A DNA stretch of 64,000 bases from Chloroflexota bacterium. Lineage in GTDB: Bacteria; Chloroflexota; Limnocylindria; Limnocylindrales; CSP1-4. The position numbers and the translations under genes are program-made. Below the pieces are notes generated by a model that saw only the letters and a list, made by a program, of their open reading frames with translations, did not search any database and was not told the DNA's origin. Every line of letters begins with the position of its first letter. Within the stretch, counting starts at the first letter, position 1. Where the stretch lies: assembly GCA_026004015.1 (NCBI GenBank), contig BPIH01000001.1:272398-336397 (forward strand), in the 5' to 3' direction. Below, in pieces: positions 55,389 to 64,000 of the stretch.

Positions 55389-57878
55389 TCAGCGGGCCCC
55401 TGCGGCGACGCCGGCCAGCTGCCGGACGCGCGGCCCGCTGGCGATGTAGAGGGTGCCCGTCGACGGGTCGATGGCGATACCGCGCACGCCCCCGGCGAAG
55501 GCCACTTCGTGGGGCGGGAGTCCGTCGACGTCCTGCGAGCCGCCGCCCGCAATGTGCTCGACGATGCCGGCTCCGTCGATCCGGACGACGGTCCGGATCG
55601 GATTGGCGTAGACGTTGCCGGCCGAGTCGACGGCGAGCTCGCTCACCTCGTAGAAGGGGGATTCGGCCGCCGCCGCCCCGTCGGCCGGGCCCTCGAAGCG
55701 GTCGCTGCCGATGCCGGCGAAGACGCTGATGATCCCCGCCGCATCGACCCGCCGGATCTTGCCGTTGTCGCGGTCGGCGATGAGGAGGTTCCCGGCGGCG
55801 TCGATCTCGACGTCGACCGGATGGGCGAGCTGGGCCAGGATCGCCGGACCGCCGTCGCCGACGAAGCCGTAGGCGCCGACTCCGGCGACGGTGGTGATGA
55901 TCCCCTGCCAGTCCACGCGTCGGATCCGGTTGTTGCCGGCTGTCGGCGATGTAGAGGCTGCCGTCTGGATGGAGGGCGATCCCTTCGGGCTGGTAGAGGA
56001 GCGCCTCCGTCGCCGGCCCGCCGTCGCCGCTGAAGCCGTAGCTCTCCCGCCAGCCGCCGGCGACGACGCGCACCGTCCCGTCCCGATCGACGGCCACGAC
56101 GCGGTGGTTGCCGGTGTCGGCGACGTAGACCGTGCCGTCGGCGGCGACCTCGACGTCGGAGGGGGAGGAGAGGCCGTCGGCGATGGTATCGATGATGCCG
56201 TTCCGGACGGCCCGGACCGTGCCGTTGTGGGCGTCGGAGATGTAGACCGCCCCGTCCGGGCCGACGGCGACGCCGCTGGCCAGGCCGAGCTGGGCCGCGG
56301 CGGCCGGGCCGCCGTCGCCGCCGTTGCCCGGGCTCGTGATGCCGGCCAGGGTCCCGATGACCCCCGGTGGGACGGCCGGGCCTGTGGACGTCCCGGGGCC
56401 GGGGCTCCCGGACATGGCAGGAGCGGGGCTCGGGGACACGGCGGGACCCGGGCTGGCGGAGGCCTGCGGGGCGCCGGATGCGGGCGGGGCGGGCGTCGTG
56501 GGCGGGGCGCCGTCGGGTCCGGGCGTTGCTCCGGACGTCCCCCCGGACGCGCCGAGGGAGACCCCCGCTCCGAGCGGCGACTCCGGGGCTGTGTCGAGCA
56601 TCGACAGGGCTGCCATCCCCCCGCCGAGGACCGCCAGGACGGCCAGCCCGACGGCGACGAGGGCGAGTGGGCGGCGAGCCGGCCCTCGCTCTCCCGATCC
56701 CGGCGCCGGTCGGTGGCGCCGTCGTCTGCACCGGACCGGACGTCACGGTGGCGGCCGAGGGGCGGCGCCACCGGCGGCGCCGTCCGGCTGGCGGTCAGGT
56801 CGGCCGGCACCGTCGGGAGCGTCGCCATTCCGTAGCGGGCCGCACCGAGGGCGATGGCGAACTTCGGATGGGCGTCGACGGCGATCGGTCGACCGGTCGT
56901 CCGGCCGACCATGTCGGCCACGAGGGGGATCCGGGACGAGCCCCCGACGAGGAGGATCCGGCTGACGTCGGCCATCCCGATACCCGCACTCCGGACGGCT
57001 CGCTCGAGGGCGGCGATGGTCTCGCTCAGGCGAGGCCGGATCATGGCCTCGAACTCGGTCCGCGTCAAGCGAACCTCGGTCTGGAGGCGGGGCAGCATGA
57101 CCGGGATCGTCACGTCGGTGTCCGTCGAGAGCGACTCCTTGGCCAGCCTGATCTCGGTCCGGAGCCGGGCCAGGGCGGCCCGGGCCATCGGGTCGGAGGC
57201 ATCGGTCTCCCGGACCTGGCCGCCGAGAGCATCGTCGACGTGGGCAAAGATGGCCTGGTCGAAGTCGATGCCGCCCAGCCGCTCCATGCCCTCGGGCTGG
57301 CCGAGGATCTCGAAGCCGTCGGCGGTCTTGCGGAGGACGGCCGCGTCGAAGGTCCCGCCGCCAAAGTCGTAGACGGCCACGATCTGGCCCGGGTCGAGGC
57401 GGTCCTGCTCGGCATAGTTGATGGCGGCCGCTTCGGGCTCGGTGAGGAAGTCGACCTGGCCGACATCGGCCAGCCGGACCATCTCGACGAGGAGCTCCTT
57501 CTTGTACGGACCGTAGTTCGCCGGGTGGGTGACGACGATCCGCTCCGGCCGGGCTCCCTGTCGCTCGTAGACCGCCTCGACGATCGCCCGCAGGAGGTGG
57601 GCCATGAGGGCCTCCGCTCCGTACGGGGTGCCGCCGAGGACGAGGGGTGCCGGATCGCCGAGGCGGCGCTTGAACTCCCGGGCGGTCCGGGTCGGCTCGG
57701 TGATCGCCCGGCGCTCGGCTGCCTCCCCGACGAGGACCTCGCCGTCGTCGCGGAGGACGACGACCGACGGGATCGCGGGGGCGACGGTTCCCAGGCCGAA
57801 GACCTCGACGCGGCCGGCTTCGGCGACGGCTGCCGCCGAGTACGTCGTGCCGAGGTCGACCCCGAGCGCGTAGGTCAT
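55389..57878 (-). CDS. Hsp70-type ATPase fused through a membrane helix to NHL beta-propeller, frameshifted
   Basis: About 829 residues in one polypeptide after correcting shifts near 56720 and 55935. The N-terminal nucleotide-binding domain (1-380) has LGVDLGTTYSAAAVAEAGRV, VVTHPANYGPYKKELLVEMV, VAVYDFGGGTFDAAVLRKTA and ILLVGGSSRIPLVADMVGRT, all Hsp70 phosphate and adenosine motifs. No substrate-binding domain follows. Instead there is a membrane helix (RPLALVAVGLAVLAVLGGG), a Pro-Gly-Ala linker, and an NHL propeller (GGPAAAAQLGLASGVAVGPD; GTVYVADTGNHRVVAVDRDG; AGNLLIADRDNGKIRRVDAA) ending in GTLYIASGPRVRQLAG. The propeller would lie outside the cell, like that of the kinase PknD. It begins 14 bases after the repeat-protein stop and ends six bases before dynamin A. 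Confidence 0.85.
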   Translation of the reverse strand: MTYALGVDLGTTYSAAAVAEAGRVEVFGLGTVAPAIPSVVVLRDDGEVLVGEAAERRAITEPTRTAREFKRRLGDPAPLVLGGTPYGAEALMAHLLRAIVEAVYERQGARPERIVVTHPANYGPYKKELLVEMVRLADVGQVDFLTEPEAAAINYAEQDRLDPGQIVAVYDFGGGTFDAAVLRKTADGFEILGQPEGMERLGGIDFDQAIFAHVDDALGGQVRETDASDPMARAALARLRTEIRLAKESLSTDTDVTIPVMLPRLQTEVRLTRTEFEAMIRPRLSETIAALERAVRSAGIGMADVSRILLVGGSSRIPLVADMVGRTTGRPIAVDAHPKFAIALGAARYGMATLPTVPADLTASRTAPPVAPPLGRHRDVRSGADDGATDRRRDRESEGRLAAHSPSSPSGWPSWRSSAGGWQPCRCSTQPRSRRSERGSPSARPGGRPEQRPDPTAPRPRRPPRPHPAPRRPPPARVPPCPRAPLLPCPGAPAPGRPQARPSHRGSSGPWPASRARATAATAARPPRPSSAWPAASPSARTGRSTSPTPTTARSGPSGTASSIPSPTASPPPPTSRSPPTARSTSPTPATTASWPSIGTGRCASSPAAGGRATASAATAGRRRRRSSTSPKGSPSIQTAASTSPTAGNNRIRRVDWQGIITTVAGVGAYGFVGDGGPAILAQLAHPVDVEIDAAGNLLIADRDNGKIRRVDAAGIISVFAGIGSDRFEGPADGAAAAESPFYEVSELAVDSAGNVYANPIRTVVRIDGAGIVEHIAGGGSQDVDGLPPHEVAFAGGVRGIAIDPSTGTLYIASGPRVRQLAGVAAGAR

Positions 57879-57892
57879 GTCGCCCTCGTTCG

Positions 57893-60124
57893 TCAGCCGA
57901 GCAGGCCGTCGGCCTCACCCGGCTCCGGAAGCGGCCCCGAGTCGATGTCGGGCGCGCTACCCTCGGGAGCCAACGGCGTGGGTCCCGCGAGGGCCTGATC
58001 GCCGGCGCCGAGGGCCTGGTCGACCCCACCGAAGGCTCCGGTCGCCAGGGACTGGGTCGGCGTCGATGGTCCGCCGCCGGTCAGCCGCTGGAGCTCCAGG
58101 TCGTCGAGGTCATCGTCGTCGCTGCCCCCGGCGATCGTCGGGTCGTAGCCGCCGAGGGCTTCGGTCGCCAGCGACTGGCTGGGAGTCGACGGCCCGCCAG
58201 CGGTGAGCTGCTGGGTCTCGAGCTCGTCGACCGTGCCGCCCTCGCCCTCGATCGGGACGGCGATGGTCGAGCCGGCGCCGCCCAGCGCCTGGGACGTCCC
58301 AGGCTGTGTCGATGGCCCGCCGCCGGTCAGCCGCTCAATCTCAAGGTCGTCAAGATCGTCGTTGCCGCCGGCGATCGTCGGGTCGTAGCCGCCGCCCCCT
58401 CCCCATCCGGTTCCCGGCGTCAGCGGGCCCCCTGGCACCGAGTCGTCGCCGCCGGGCATCGGCTTCGGTGGGTCCATTGGGGCGCTGCCGAGGACCGGTG
58501 GTGTGCCGCTCGTGGAGACCGTCACCCCGCCATCGGGACCGTCGGGCCCATAGAGCGAAACGAGGTCGGGGTTTACGTGTGGGTCTCCGGGGCGGACGAC
58601 CGAGAGGCCGCCCGAATCGGTCACAAGGGCGAGGTCGGGATCGACGGGATCGACGTAGCCGGGGGCGGGGACCCGAGCCGACTCGCCACCGATGAGTCCG
58701 AGGCGCTCCCGGACCGCCCCGGTCGTGGGCCCGGCGTCCCCCTCCGCCGGCATGCTCTCCTCGGACCCGCGCTCGCCTTCGGTGCCCTCTTCCTCGTTCT
58801 CTCCTTCTCCTTCTCCTCTCCTTCTCCGAGCTGCTGCTTGCCACGGGAGCGCCCGTGTTCGGGTCGTAGGCCGTGTACGAGCCGTCCTCGTTCTGGACCC
58901 AGATATATCCCAGCGTCCCCGGCCGCACCTCCACGAATTCCGCCTCGTCGTCGGCGGTGACGACGGTCCCCCCACCGCCGCTCCGCGATCCCGACGTCGA
59001 GCTGCTCGTGCCGCCGCCCGCGTCGACGATGTCGGGCGGCACGTCGGCGTCGCCGCCGCCGCTCAGCACGTCGTCGCCCGCGTCGACGATGTCGGGCGGC
59101 ACGTCGGCGTCGCCGCCGCTCAGCACTTCGTCGCCGCCTGCGGAGGGGCTCCCGGCGTCGCCCGACCCGGCACCGGAACCCCAGTCCGGCCAGTCGGCGC
59201 CCGAGGGTGGCTGCCAGCCACCTGCCGCATCGGGTTCGCTCGTCGGGCTGGAGATCCCGGTGTCGGCGCCCGCTGGGGTGCCCCCCTGGGATGCCGAGGT
59301 GCCCGAGGACGAGCCGCCGATTCCCGTCCAGATCTCGGCGGTCGCCGGCGCACCCCCGGTGGCCATCCCCTTCCAGGCCTGCCCGAGCCGGGCGGTGACG
59401 ACGGCGTCGAGCTCCGGGCCGGCCCCGCCCATGAGCTCAGCCTGACGGGCGGCGGCGACCACCTCACTGAGCGGCGTGTTCGGATCCTGGAGCCGAGCGA
59501 TCCCCTCCTTCCAGGCCTGCTCGAGCCGGGCGGTGACGACGGCGTCGAGCTCCGGGGGGAGCCCGGCGTCGGCCCCGCCCAGGAGGGCCGCCTGGCGGGC
59601 CGCCGCCATGACCTCGGTCAGCGGCGTGTTCGGATCCTGGAGCCGAGCGATCCCCTCCTTCCAGGCCTGCTCGAGCCGGGCGGTGACGACGGCGTCGAGC
59701 TCCGGGGGGAGCCCGGCGTCGGCCCCGCCCAGGAGGGCTCAGCCTGGCGGGCCGCCGCCATGACCTCGGTCAGCGGCGTGTTCGGATCCTGGAGCCGAGC
59801 GATCCCCTCCTTCCAGGCCTGCTCGAGCCGGGCGGTGACGACCGCGTCGAGCTCCGGGGGGAGCCCGGCGTCGGCCCCGCCCAGGAGGGCCGCCTGGCGG
59901 GCCGCCGCCATGACCTCGGTCAGCGGCGTGTTCGGATCCTGGAGCCGAGCGATCCCCTCCTTCCAGGCCTGCTCGAGGGTGGGCGCCTCAGTACCCTCGG
60001 CCTCTCCCGTTTGCGTCTCTCCGGTCCCTTCCCCGGCCCCGGACGACTCCTGGGCCGAGACGCCCAGCGGCAGATCGATCTTCGCCGGGCGGTCGAACTT
60101 CTCGACGTCTCGCTCGCGTCTCAT
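57893..60124 (-). CDS. Repeat-rich low-complexity protein of the ini-like operon, frameshifted
   Basis: About 744 residues pieced from three frames. After a short leader (DVEKFDRPAKIDLPLGVSAQ) come three near-identical 50-residue repeats (LEQAWKEGIARLQDPNTPLT, then VMAAARQAALLGGADAGLPP, then ELDAVVTAR) and a diverged fourth. Acid-Gly-Ser repeats follow (LSGGDADVPPDIVDAG twice), then one folded patch (FVEVRPGTLGYIWVQNEDGS). The C-terminal half carries further repeats (GGYDPTIAGG, DDLDDLELQRLTGGGPST and SQSLATEALGG). No signal peptide or membrane helix is seen. It sits in the place of IniB, the Gly/Ala-rich protein of mycobacterial iniBAC, though sequence similarity is not evident. Shifts lie near 59738 (two extra bases) and 58815 in a purine repeat. 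ATG 60124 overlaps the preceding stop. Confidence 0.7.
59391..59990 (-). repeat. 150-bp tandem repeat inside the repeat protein gene
   Basis: AGCCGAGCGATCCCCTCCTT recurs at 59491, 59641, 59793 and 59943 on the plus strand, giving steps of 150, 152 and 150 bp. Units are nearly identical at the DNA level, so they arose by recent duplication or gene conversion. The 152-bp unit (GGGCTCAGCC for GGGCCGCC) causes the frameshift. Confidence 0.9.
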
Positions 60125-60429
60125 GGCTCTCCCCTTCCCAAATCCGAGCCCTCTTCGGGCCTGGGCGGGCGGACGACGGCGTCCATCGCCGACACGATCC
60201 GAGCGTGGACAAGGCCGGCCCGTCGAACCACCGCGTCGACCGACTCGAGCGAGGGCCCCTCGAAGATGTGGAAGCAGATCTCGTCGTCGGGGACGAGCGT
60301 CGCCCGCACATGCCGGACCGGAACCCCTTCGCTGCTGACGGCGGTGGCCGCCGCGTGGGCTCGGGCGACCGCCTCGACCAGATCGGCCACTCTCCGGCTC
60401 GCATAGACCTCGACGAGGTATCTCGCCAT
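60121..60429 (-). CDS. Small DUF4242 (SCO4226-like) protein
   Basis: A 102-residue protein starting ATG 60429: MARYLVEVYASRRVADLVEA, then VPVRHVRATLVPDDEICFHI and FEGPSLESVDAVVRRAGL. This is a ferredoxin-like alpha-beta fold of the DUF4242/SCO4226 type, some of which bind nickel or related metals in a dimer. Its stop overlaps the ATG of the repeat protein (ATGA). It lies 46 bases after the LuxR-type regulator gene, so it belongs to the same transcription unit. Function in this locus is unknown; it might sense a small molecule or modulate the regulator. Confidence 0.78.
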   Translation of the reverse strand: MARYLVEVYASRRVADLVEAVARAHAAATAVSSEGVPVRHVRATLVPDDEICFHIFEGPSLESVDAVVRRAGLVHARIVSAMDAVVRPPRPEEGSDLGRGEP

Positions 60430-60475
60430 GCCGGCACCGTAATCCGACGGCGAGGCGGAGGAAATCGGGAAATCC

Positions 60476-63379
60476 CTACACTTCGTCGTCAGAGGAGGGC
60501 GCTTCGAGCGCCGCGTACCGGTGGGCGAGGGCCGCACGGGAGCGGACGCCGAGCTTGGCGTAGATCCGGGTGAGGATCGTCTCGACCGTCTTCGGGGTCA
60601 CGAAGAGCAGGGCGGCAACCTCCTTGTTCGAGCGACCCTCGGCGACGAGGCGAGCGATGCGCTCTTCCGTCTCGGTCAGACCCGTCGCCCGGGTACGCCC
60701 CCCGAGCCGCGCGAGCTCCGCCCGTGCCCGCTCGGCCCACAAGGCGGCCCCGAGCGCCTCGAACTCCGCCAGGGCCGCGCTGAGCCGTTCCCGGGCCTGG
60801 CGCTTCCGCTTCGCCCGGCGCTCGAGCTCGCCGAGGGCGAGGAGCGTACGGGCAGCCTCGAAGCGGAGCGGGGAACGGGCATGGTGCTCGAGGGCCGTCT
60901 CGAGGGCCGTGACGGCCCCCGAGAGGTCGCCGCGGATGGCGAGGAGCCGACCGCGGTAATGGCTGGCGGCGGCGAGCGCCGACGGACGAGCCGAGCTCCC
61001 GGCGATCGCCTCGAGCTCGCCGAGGAGCCCTTCGGCCGCCTCGATGTCGCCAAGCCCGAGGAGCGCCTCGATGGCGTCGGGTAGGCAGCGCAACTCGCCG
61101 GGCTCCCGGATCCCGGCCTCCAGGAGGGCTCGGCTCAAGGGCTGCAGGAAGCGGTCGGCCTCGGCATATCGCCCGAGGGAGAGCTCGAGGAGGCCGAGGG
61201 CCCACAGGGCGATCTCGCCGCCCCGGGCGAGGGCGTGCTCGGGCCGGGCCGGGTCGAAGGTCTCGCCGGCGGCGATCTCGAGCGAGCGACGGGCGCTCGT
61301 CCGGGCCGGCTCCACGTCGCCGCGCCGGGCCTGCGCGAGGGCTCGGCGGGCGAGGCTCGCCGCCTGGGAGGGCCGTTGACCGACCTGGAGGGCGAGGGCG
61401 TGCGCCTCGTCGGCGTGCCGGATGGCGGCCGACCAGGCTCCGCGCAAGCAGGCGACCATGGCCAGGTGGTTGTGGATCGGCGGCAGCGCGCTCTCGTCGC
61501 CGGCCTCGACCGCCCGCCGCAGGAGCCCCTCGAACACCATCTCCGCCTTCGCGAGCTCGTCGACGCAGGTCAGCCAGTAGCCGTAGGCGAAGCTCGGATG
61601 ACGGAGCACCCGCCAGTGGAGCGTCGCCGCCTCGAGGCTCACGGCGCGCTCAAGGGCGTCTCGGCCGGGCTGCCCGCAGGCGGCGGCGGTGAGACCCTCG
61701 GCAGCGAGGGCTTCGGCGAGGGCAGCCGGATCACCGAGGGCTTCCGCGACGCGAACCGCGGACCGGGCGTGCTCCGCCGCGGCGGGGATCTGGCGACGGA
61801 GGAGGAAGAGGCCCCAGGCGAGGCCCTCCTCGATCTCGATCCGAAGGGCCGGCTCGTCGCCCGCCTCGGCCAGGGCCTCCCGGAGGAGGGCGACCCCGGC
61901 CCCGACGTCGTCGGCGAAGTGTCGATACCGGGCGAGCCGGCTCAGGAGGCGGGCCCGCTGCGGACCGGCCGGTGTCTCGGCGACGAGGCCACCGAGGAGC
62001 CGCTCGGCGGCCGCCACGTCGCCGGACTCGAAGCGGTACTCCGCCTCGGTAACGGCGCGCCGCACCGCTGCGGTCCGATCGTCGGCGGGCGTGAACCGGC
62101 CGGCCTGGGCCGCGAGCGCCGCGGCTGCGCCCGTGGCGCCGCGACGGAAGGCGGCCTCGGCGGCGGCTTCGAGGACCTCGGCGACGACGGCCTCGGGCGG
62201 AACGGCGCTGGCCGCCAGATGCCGGGCTCGCTCTTCGATCTCGTCGACGACCGTCGCCAGTCGGCCGTGGAGTCGACGCCGCTCGGGCTCGGTGAGGAGT
62301 CCGTAGGCTGCGGCGGCGAGGAGGGGGTGGGCGAAGCGGACCTCGTCGTCGAGGATGACGATCCCCTGGGCTACCGCCGGGTCGAGGGCGGCCTCGACGA
62401 CCTCCCCGCTACCGGCGACGCGCTCGAGGACGCGGAGGCTCGGTCGCGACAGGGCGGCGGCCGCGGCCAGCCAGGTCCGGGTCTCCGTCGGCAGGGCCCG
62501 GAGACGGGAGCGGACGACCCCCGTCAGGTTCGACGGCAGGGGCTCGCCGGGCTCGAGTCGGACGAGGCCCCGCTGGTAGGCGGTCGCCAGCTCGAGGGCG
62601 TAGAAGGGATTCCCGCCGGAGAGCTCGTGGAGTCGACGGAGAACGGGACGGGAGAGGGTGCTGCCGAGGCGGTCAAGGATGAGAAAGTGGAGTGCCCCAA
62701 GGCTGAGCGGTCCGAGGCGCAGCCGACTCACCCGTTCTCGGTGGAGGAGCTCGGTGGAGAGGAGGTCGCCGACCGAGTCGACGGCGCGGTCGCGGGAGCG
62801 GTCAGGCCGGGGCGGTCCGGTCGGGAGGGTCGGGCGCTCCCGCTCGTTCGGCTCCTCGATGCGACTTGTCAGGAGGACGGCCACGGGCTCACTCGACAGT
62901 CGGCGCAGGGCGAATCCGATCGCCGCCGACGAGTCGGGATCGAGCCACTGGACGTCGTCGACGGCGACGAGGAGCCGGCGGTCGGCGGCCAGGAGCCGGA
63001 TGACGTCGAGGACGGCCCGACCCACCGTCCGGGCCTCGGGCGGCCCGGCGGAGGGTTCCTCGAGCAGGAGGGCGACGGCGAGCGCCCGCCGACGGGGCGG
63101 CACGAGGCTGGCCAGGAGGCGATCGACCCGATCGCCGAGGAGATCGCCGAGGGCGACGAAGGAGGATTGGGCCTCGGCGGCCCGAGGATTCGCCGTGAGG
63201 ACCCGGTAGCCGGCCTGCCGGGCGGCGTCGACGGCCCACCGGACGAGGGTCGTCTTGCCCATCCCCGGTTCGCCCTCGACGACGACCGCCGCCGGCAAGG
63301 GTGCCGGTTCGCCGGGAGCCCCTTCGACGAGGACGGTCCGAAGGACGGTCAGTTCCTCGTCGCGCCCGACGACGTCCAC
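60476..63379 (-). CDS. LuxR-family LAL-type ATPase transcriptional regulator
   Basis: About 967 residues from GTG 63379. The N-terminal STAND/AAA ATPase shows VGRDEELTVLRTVLVEG, VVVEGEPGMGKTTLVRWAVD (Walker A) and LLVAVDDVQWLDPDSSAAIG (Walker B), then a sensor block (RRLHELSGGNPFYALELATA). A long TPR-like helical middle follows (RRGATGAAAALAAQAGRFTP to ALAAASHYRGRLLAIRGDLS). The C-terminal LuxR HTH reads LTETEERIARLVAEGRSNKE, then VAALLFVTPKTVETILTRIY and AKLGVRSRAALAHRYAAL. This is the MalT/LAL layout of large ATP-dependent activators. It heads the ini-like run and probably controls it, perhaps with maltose-like or envelope signals bound by the TPR region. The upstream extension in frame overlaps thyX and is not conserved. 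Confidence 0.92.
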   Translation of the reverse strand: MDVVGRDEELTVLRTVLVEGAPGEPAPLPAAVVVEGEPGMGKTTLVRWAVDAARQAGYRVLTANPRAAEAQSSFVALGDLLGDRVDRLLASLVPPRRRALAVALLLEEPSAGPPEARTVGRAVLDVIRLLAADRRLLVAVDDVQWLDPDSSAAIGFALRRLSSEPVAVLLTSRIEEPNERERPTLPTGPPRPDRSRDRAVDSVGDLLSTELLHRERVSRLRLGPLSLGALHFLILDRLGSTLSRPVLRRLHELSGGNPFYALELATAYQRGLVRLEPGEPLPSNLTGVVRSRLRALPTETRTWLAAAAALSRPSLRVLERVAGSGEVVEAALDPAVAQGIVILDDEVRFAHPLLAAAAYGLLTEPERRRLHGRLATVVDEIEERARHLAASAVPPEAVVAEVLEAAAEAAFRRGATGAAAALAAQAGRFTPADDRTAAVRRAVTEAEYRFESGDVAAAERLLGGLVAETPAGPQRARLLSRLARYRHFADDVGAGVALLREALAEAGDEPALRIEIEEGLAWGLFLLRRQIPAAAEHARSAVRVAEALGDPAALAEALAAEGLTAAACGQPGRDALERAVSLEAATLHWRVLRHPSFAYGYWLTCVDELAKAEMVFEGLLRRAVEAGDESALPPIHNHLAMVACLRGAWSAAIRHADEAHALALQVGQRPSQAASLARRALAQARRGDVEPARTSARRSLEIAAGETFDPARPEHALARGGEIALWALGLLELSLGRYAEADRFLQPLSRALLEAGIREPGELRCLPDAIEALLGLGDIEAAEGLLGELEAIAGSSARPSALAAASHYRGRLLAIRGDLSGAVTALETALEHHARSPLRFEAARTLLALGELERRAKRKRQARERLSAALAEFEALGAALWAERARAELARLGGRTRATGLTETEERIARLVAEGRSNKEVAALLFVTPKTVETILTRIYAKLGVRSRAALAHRYAALEAPSSDDEV

Positions 63380-63477
63380 GGCCGACCCGCTCCACGCTCC
63401 CGATCTCGGCCGTCCAGCCGACCCGACCGCCGCCGGTCGCCCAGTCCGCCGCCGAGGCCTGCTCCGCCGCCGGGCGG

Positions 63478-64000
63478 CTAGCGGCTGCCCTCCTCGGGGC
63501 GCGTCGACCGGCCGCCTCCGCGGGCCGCCTTCGCCCGCTCGGCCCAGGCGGCGAGGACGACGTCCTTGTGGGGCCGGATCGGGCAGTGGCCGTCGCGGTT
63601 GCCGAACTCGTCGCAGTAGCCGAGGGGGACGCACTTGGGGGCGAGGAAGGCGCCGAGGAAGGGGCTGACCGAGAAGACCTCGTGGCGGATGAGCTGGAAG
63701 AGGCGCCGGATCTCCCACTGGGCCATCGTGCAGAGCCGGAGGCCCGCCATGTGGATGAGGGCCCGCAGGTTGGCGGTCATGACGAGGTTCGTCCGGGTGG
63801 CGTTCGGAAAGACGAAGCGGGCGTCCTCGCCCGGGATCCCGGCCTCGAGGAGGTCCTCGTACGTCACGAGGGCGCCGGCGATCTGGGCCTCGTAGCGGGC
63901 CCGGAGCTCGGGGTCCGCCTCGGCGATGGAGGCGGGCAGGACGGTCGCCGCCTCCTTGAACTTCACGTACCGCTGGCTCTGCTGGTCGAAGGCGACTCCG
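63478..64000 (-). CDS. thyX: Flavin-dependent thymidylate synthase ThyX (partial)
   Basis: The C-terminal part of ThyX, which makes dTMP from dUMP with FAD and NADPH; the N-terminus lies beyond the window. Visible are FDQQSQRYVKF (the conserved S-Q-R-Y loop), EDARFVFPNATRTNLVMTAN and LRALIHMAGLRLCTMAQWEI, the dUMP/FAD-binding helices with the catalytic R-x-x-x-R pattern. The end (GYCDEFGNRDGHCPIRPHKD) has a Cys-rich segment seen in ThyX of some GC-rich bacteria. It ends 98 bases before the LuxR gene start, on the same strand. Confidence 0.92.
   Translation of the reverse strand, partial: GVAFDQQSQRYVKFKEAATVLPASIAEADPELRARYEAQIAGALVTYEDLLEAGIPGEDARFVFPNATRTNLVMTANLRALIHMAGLRLCTMAQWEIRRLFQLIRHEVFSVSPFLGAFLAPKCVPLGYCDEFGNRDGHCPIRPHKDVVLAAWAERAKAARGGGRSTRPEEGSR

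Noticed and set aside
59391-59990. CRISPR or satellite DNA at the 150-bp repeats
   Set aside because: The repeats keep a reading frame encoding a 50-residue protein unit and lie inside an operon gene.
63380-63718. N-terminal 113-residue extension of the LuxR-type regulator
   Set aside because: It overlaps the thyX coding end, is Pro/Arg-rich and unconserved; the regulator's conserved sequence begins at GTG 63379.

Overview
This is a very GC-rich bacterial window (roughly 70% or more by eye) with dense, mostly short-spaced genes, frequent GTG starts and several promoters whose -10 box sits directly against the start codon. The gene content (ThyX, PolX with a PHP domain, paired dynamin-like GTPases, LCP and polyprenyl sugar-transferase genes, Nramp plus MgtE-like sensor) suits a free-living Chloroflexota bacterium of the Limnocylindria type or a deep actinobacterial relative. 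No rRNA gene or marker fixes the assignment, so treat it as an inference. I saw no tRNA, rRNA or CRISPR array.

Layout. 1-1.0 kb: an AbiE-type toxin/antitoxin pair cut by the window edge. 1.2-11.3 kb: fabG, then a surface-polysaccharide cluster (methyltransferase, four glycosyltransferases, Wzx-like flippase, Wzy/ligase-like polymerase, RmlC epimerase). The 2-9.5 kb part is visibly less GC-rich than its surroundings. 11.3-18.6 kb: two decayed PIN-domain toxin modules, a frameshifted LytR-CpsA-Psr ligase, a 51-bp repeat array split by a complete IS256-family element with an 8-bp target duplication, an XRE-type regulator and a frameshifted polyprenyl glycosylphosphotransferase that probably starts glycan assembly. 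18.7-25.6 kb: metal and sulfur genes (P1B ATPase fused to a hemerythrin-like domain, MBL/double-rhodanese protein, Nramp transporter joined to or coupled with an MgtE_N/CBS sensor). 26.4-40.7 kb: intact genes including a GAF-GGDEF cyclase, PolX, a TPR protein, a large methylase-like protein, a DUF885 metallopeptidase and a class III aminotransferase with an IclR regulator. 40.9-42.5 kb: a truncated IS3 element and direct repeats. 42.6-51.9 kb: mscS, acs, a CpaE-like ATPase with a coiled-coil partner, moaA and a purine nucleoside phosphorylase.

52.0-63.4 kb holds the most unusual locus. It is a minus-strand run with overlapping or near-abutting genes: a large LuxR/LAL-type ATPase regulator, a small DUF4242-like protein, a protein built on near-identical 50-residue repeats, an Hsp70-type ATPase joined through a membrane segment to an NHL beta-propeller, and two dynamin-like GTPases. 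The order recalls the mycobacterial iniB-iniA-iniC envelope-stress operon with an Hsp70 module added. I regard it as the best candidate for an undescribed membrane-maintenance system. A partial thyX closes the window.

Reading frames are broken by single-base or two-base shifts in many otherwise well-conserved genes, concentrated at 11.3-25 kb and 49-60 kb, while 2-11 kb and 26-47 kb are almost clean. Local assembly error is the simplest explanation, so the frameshifted genes below are described as their probable full-length products.
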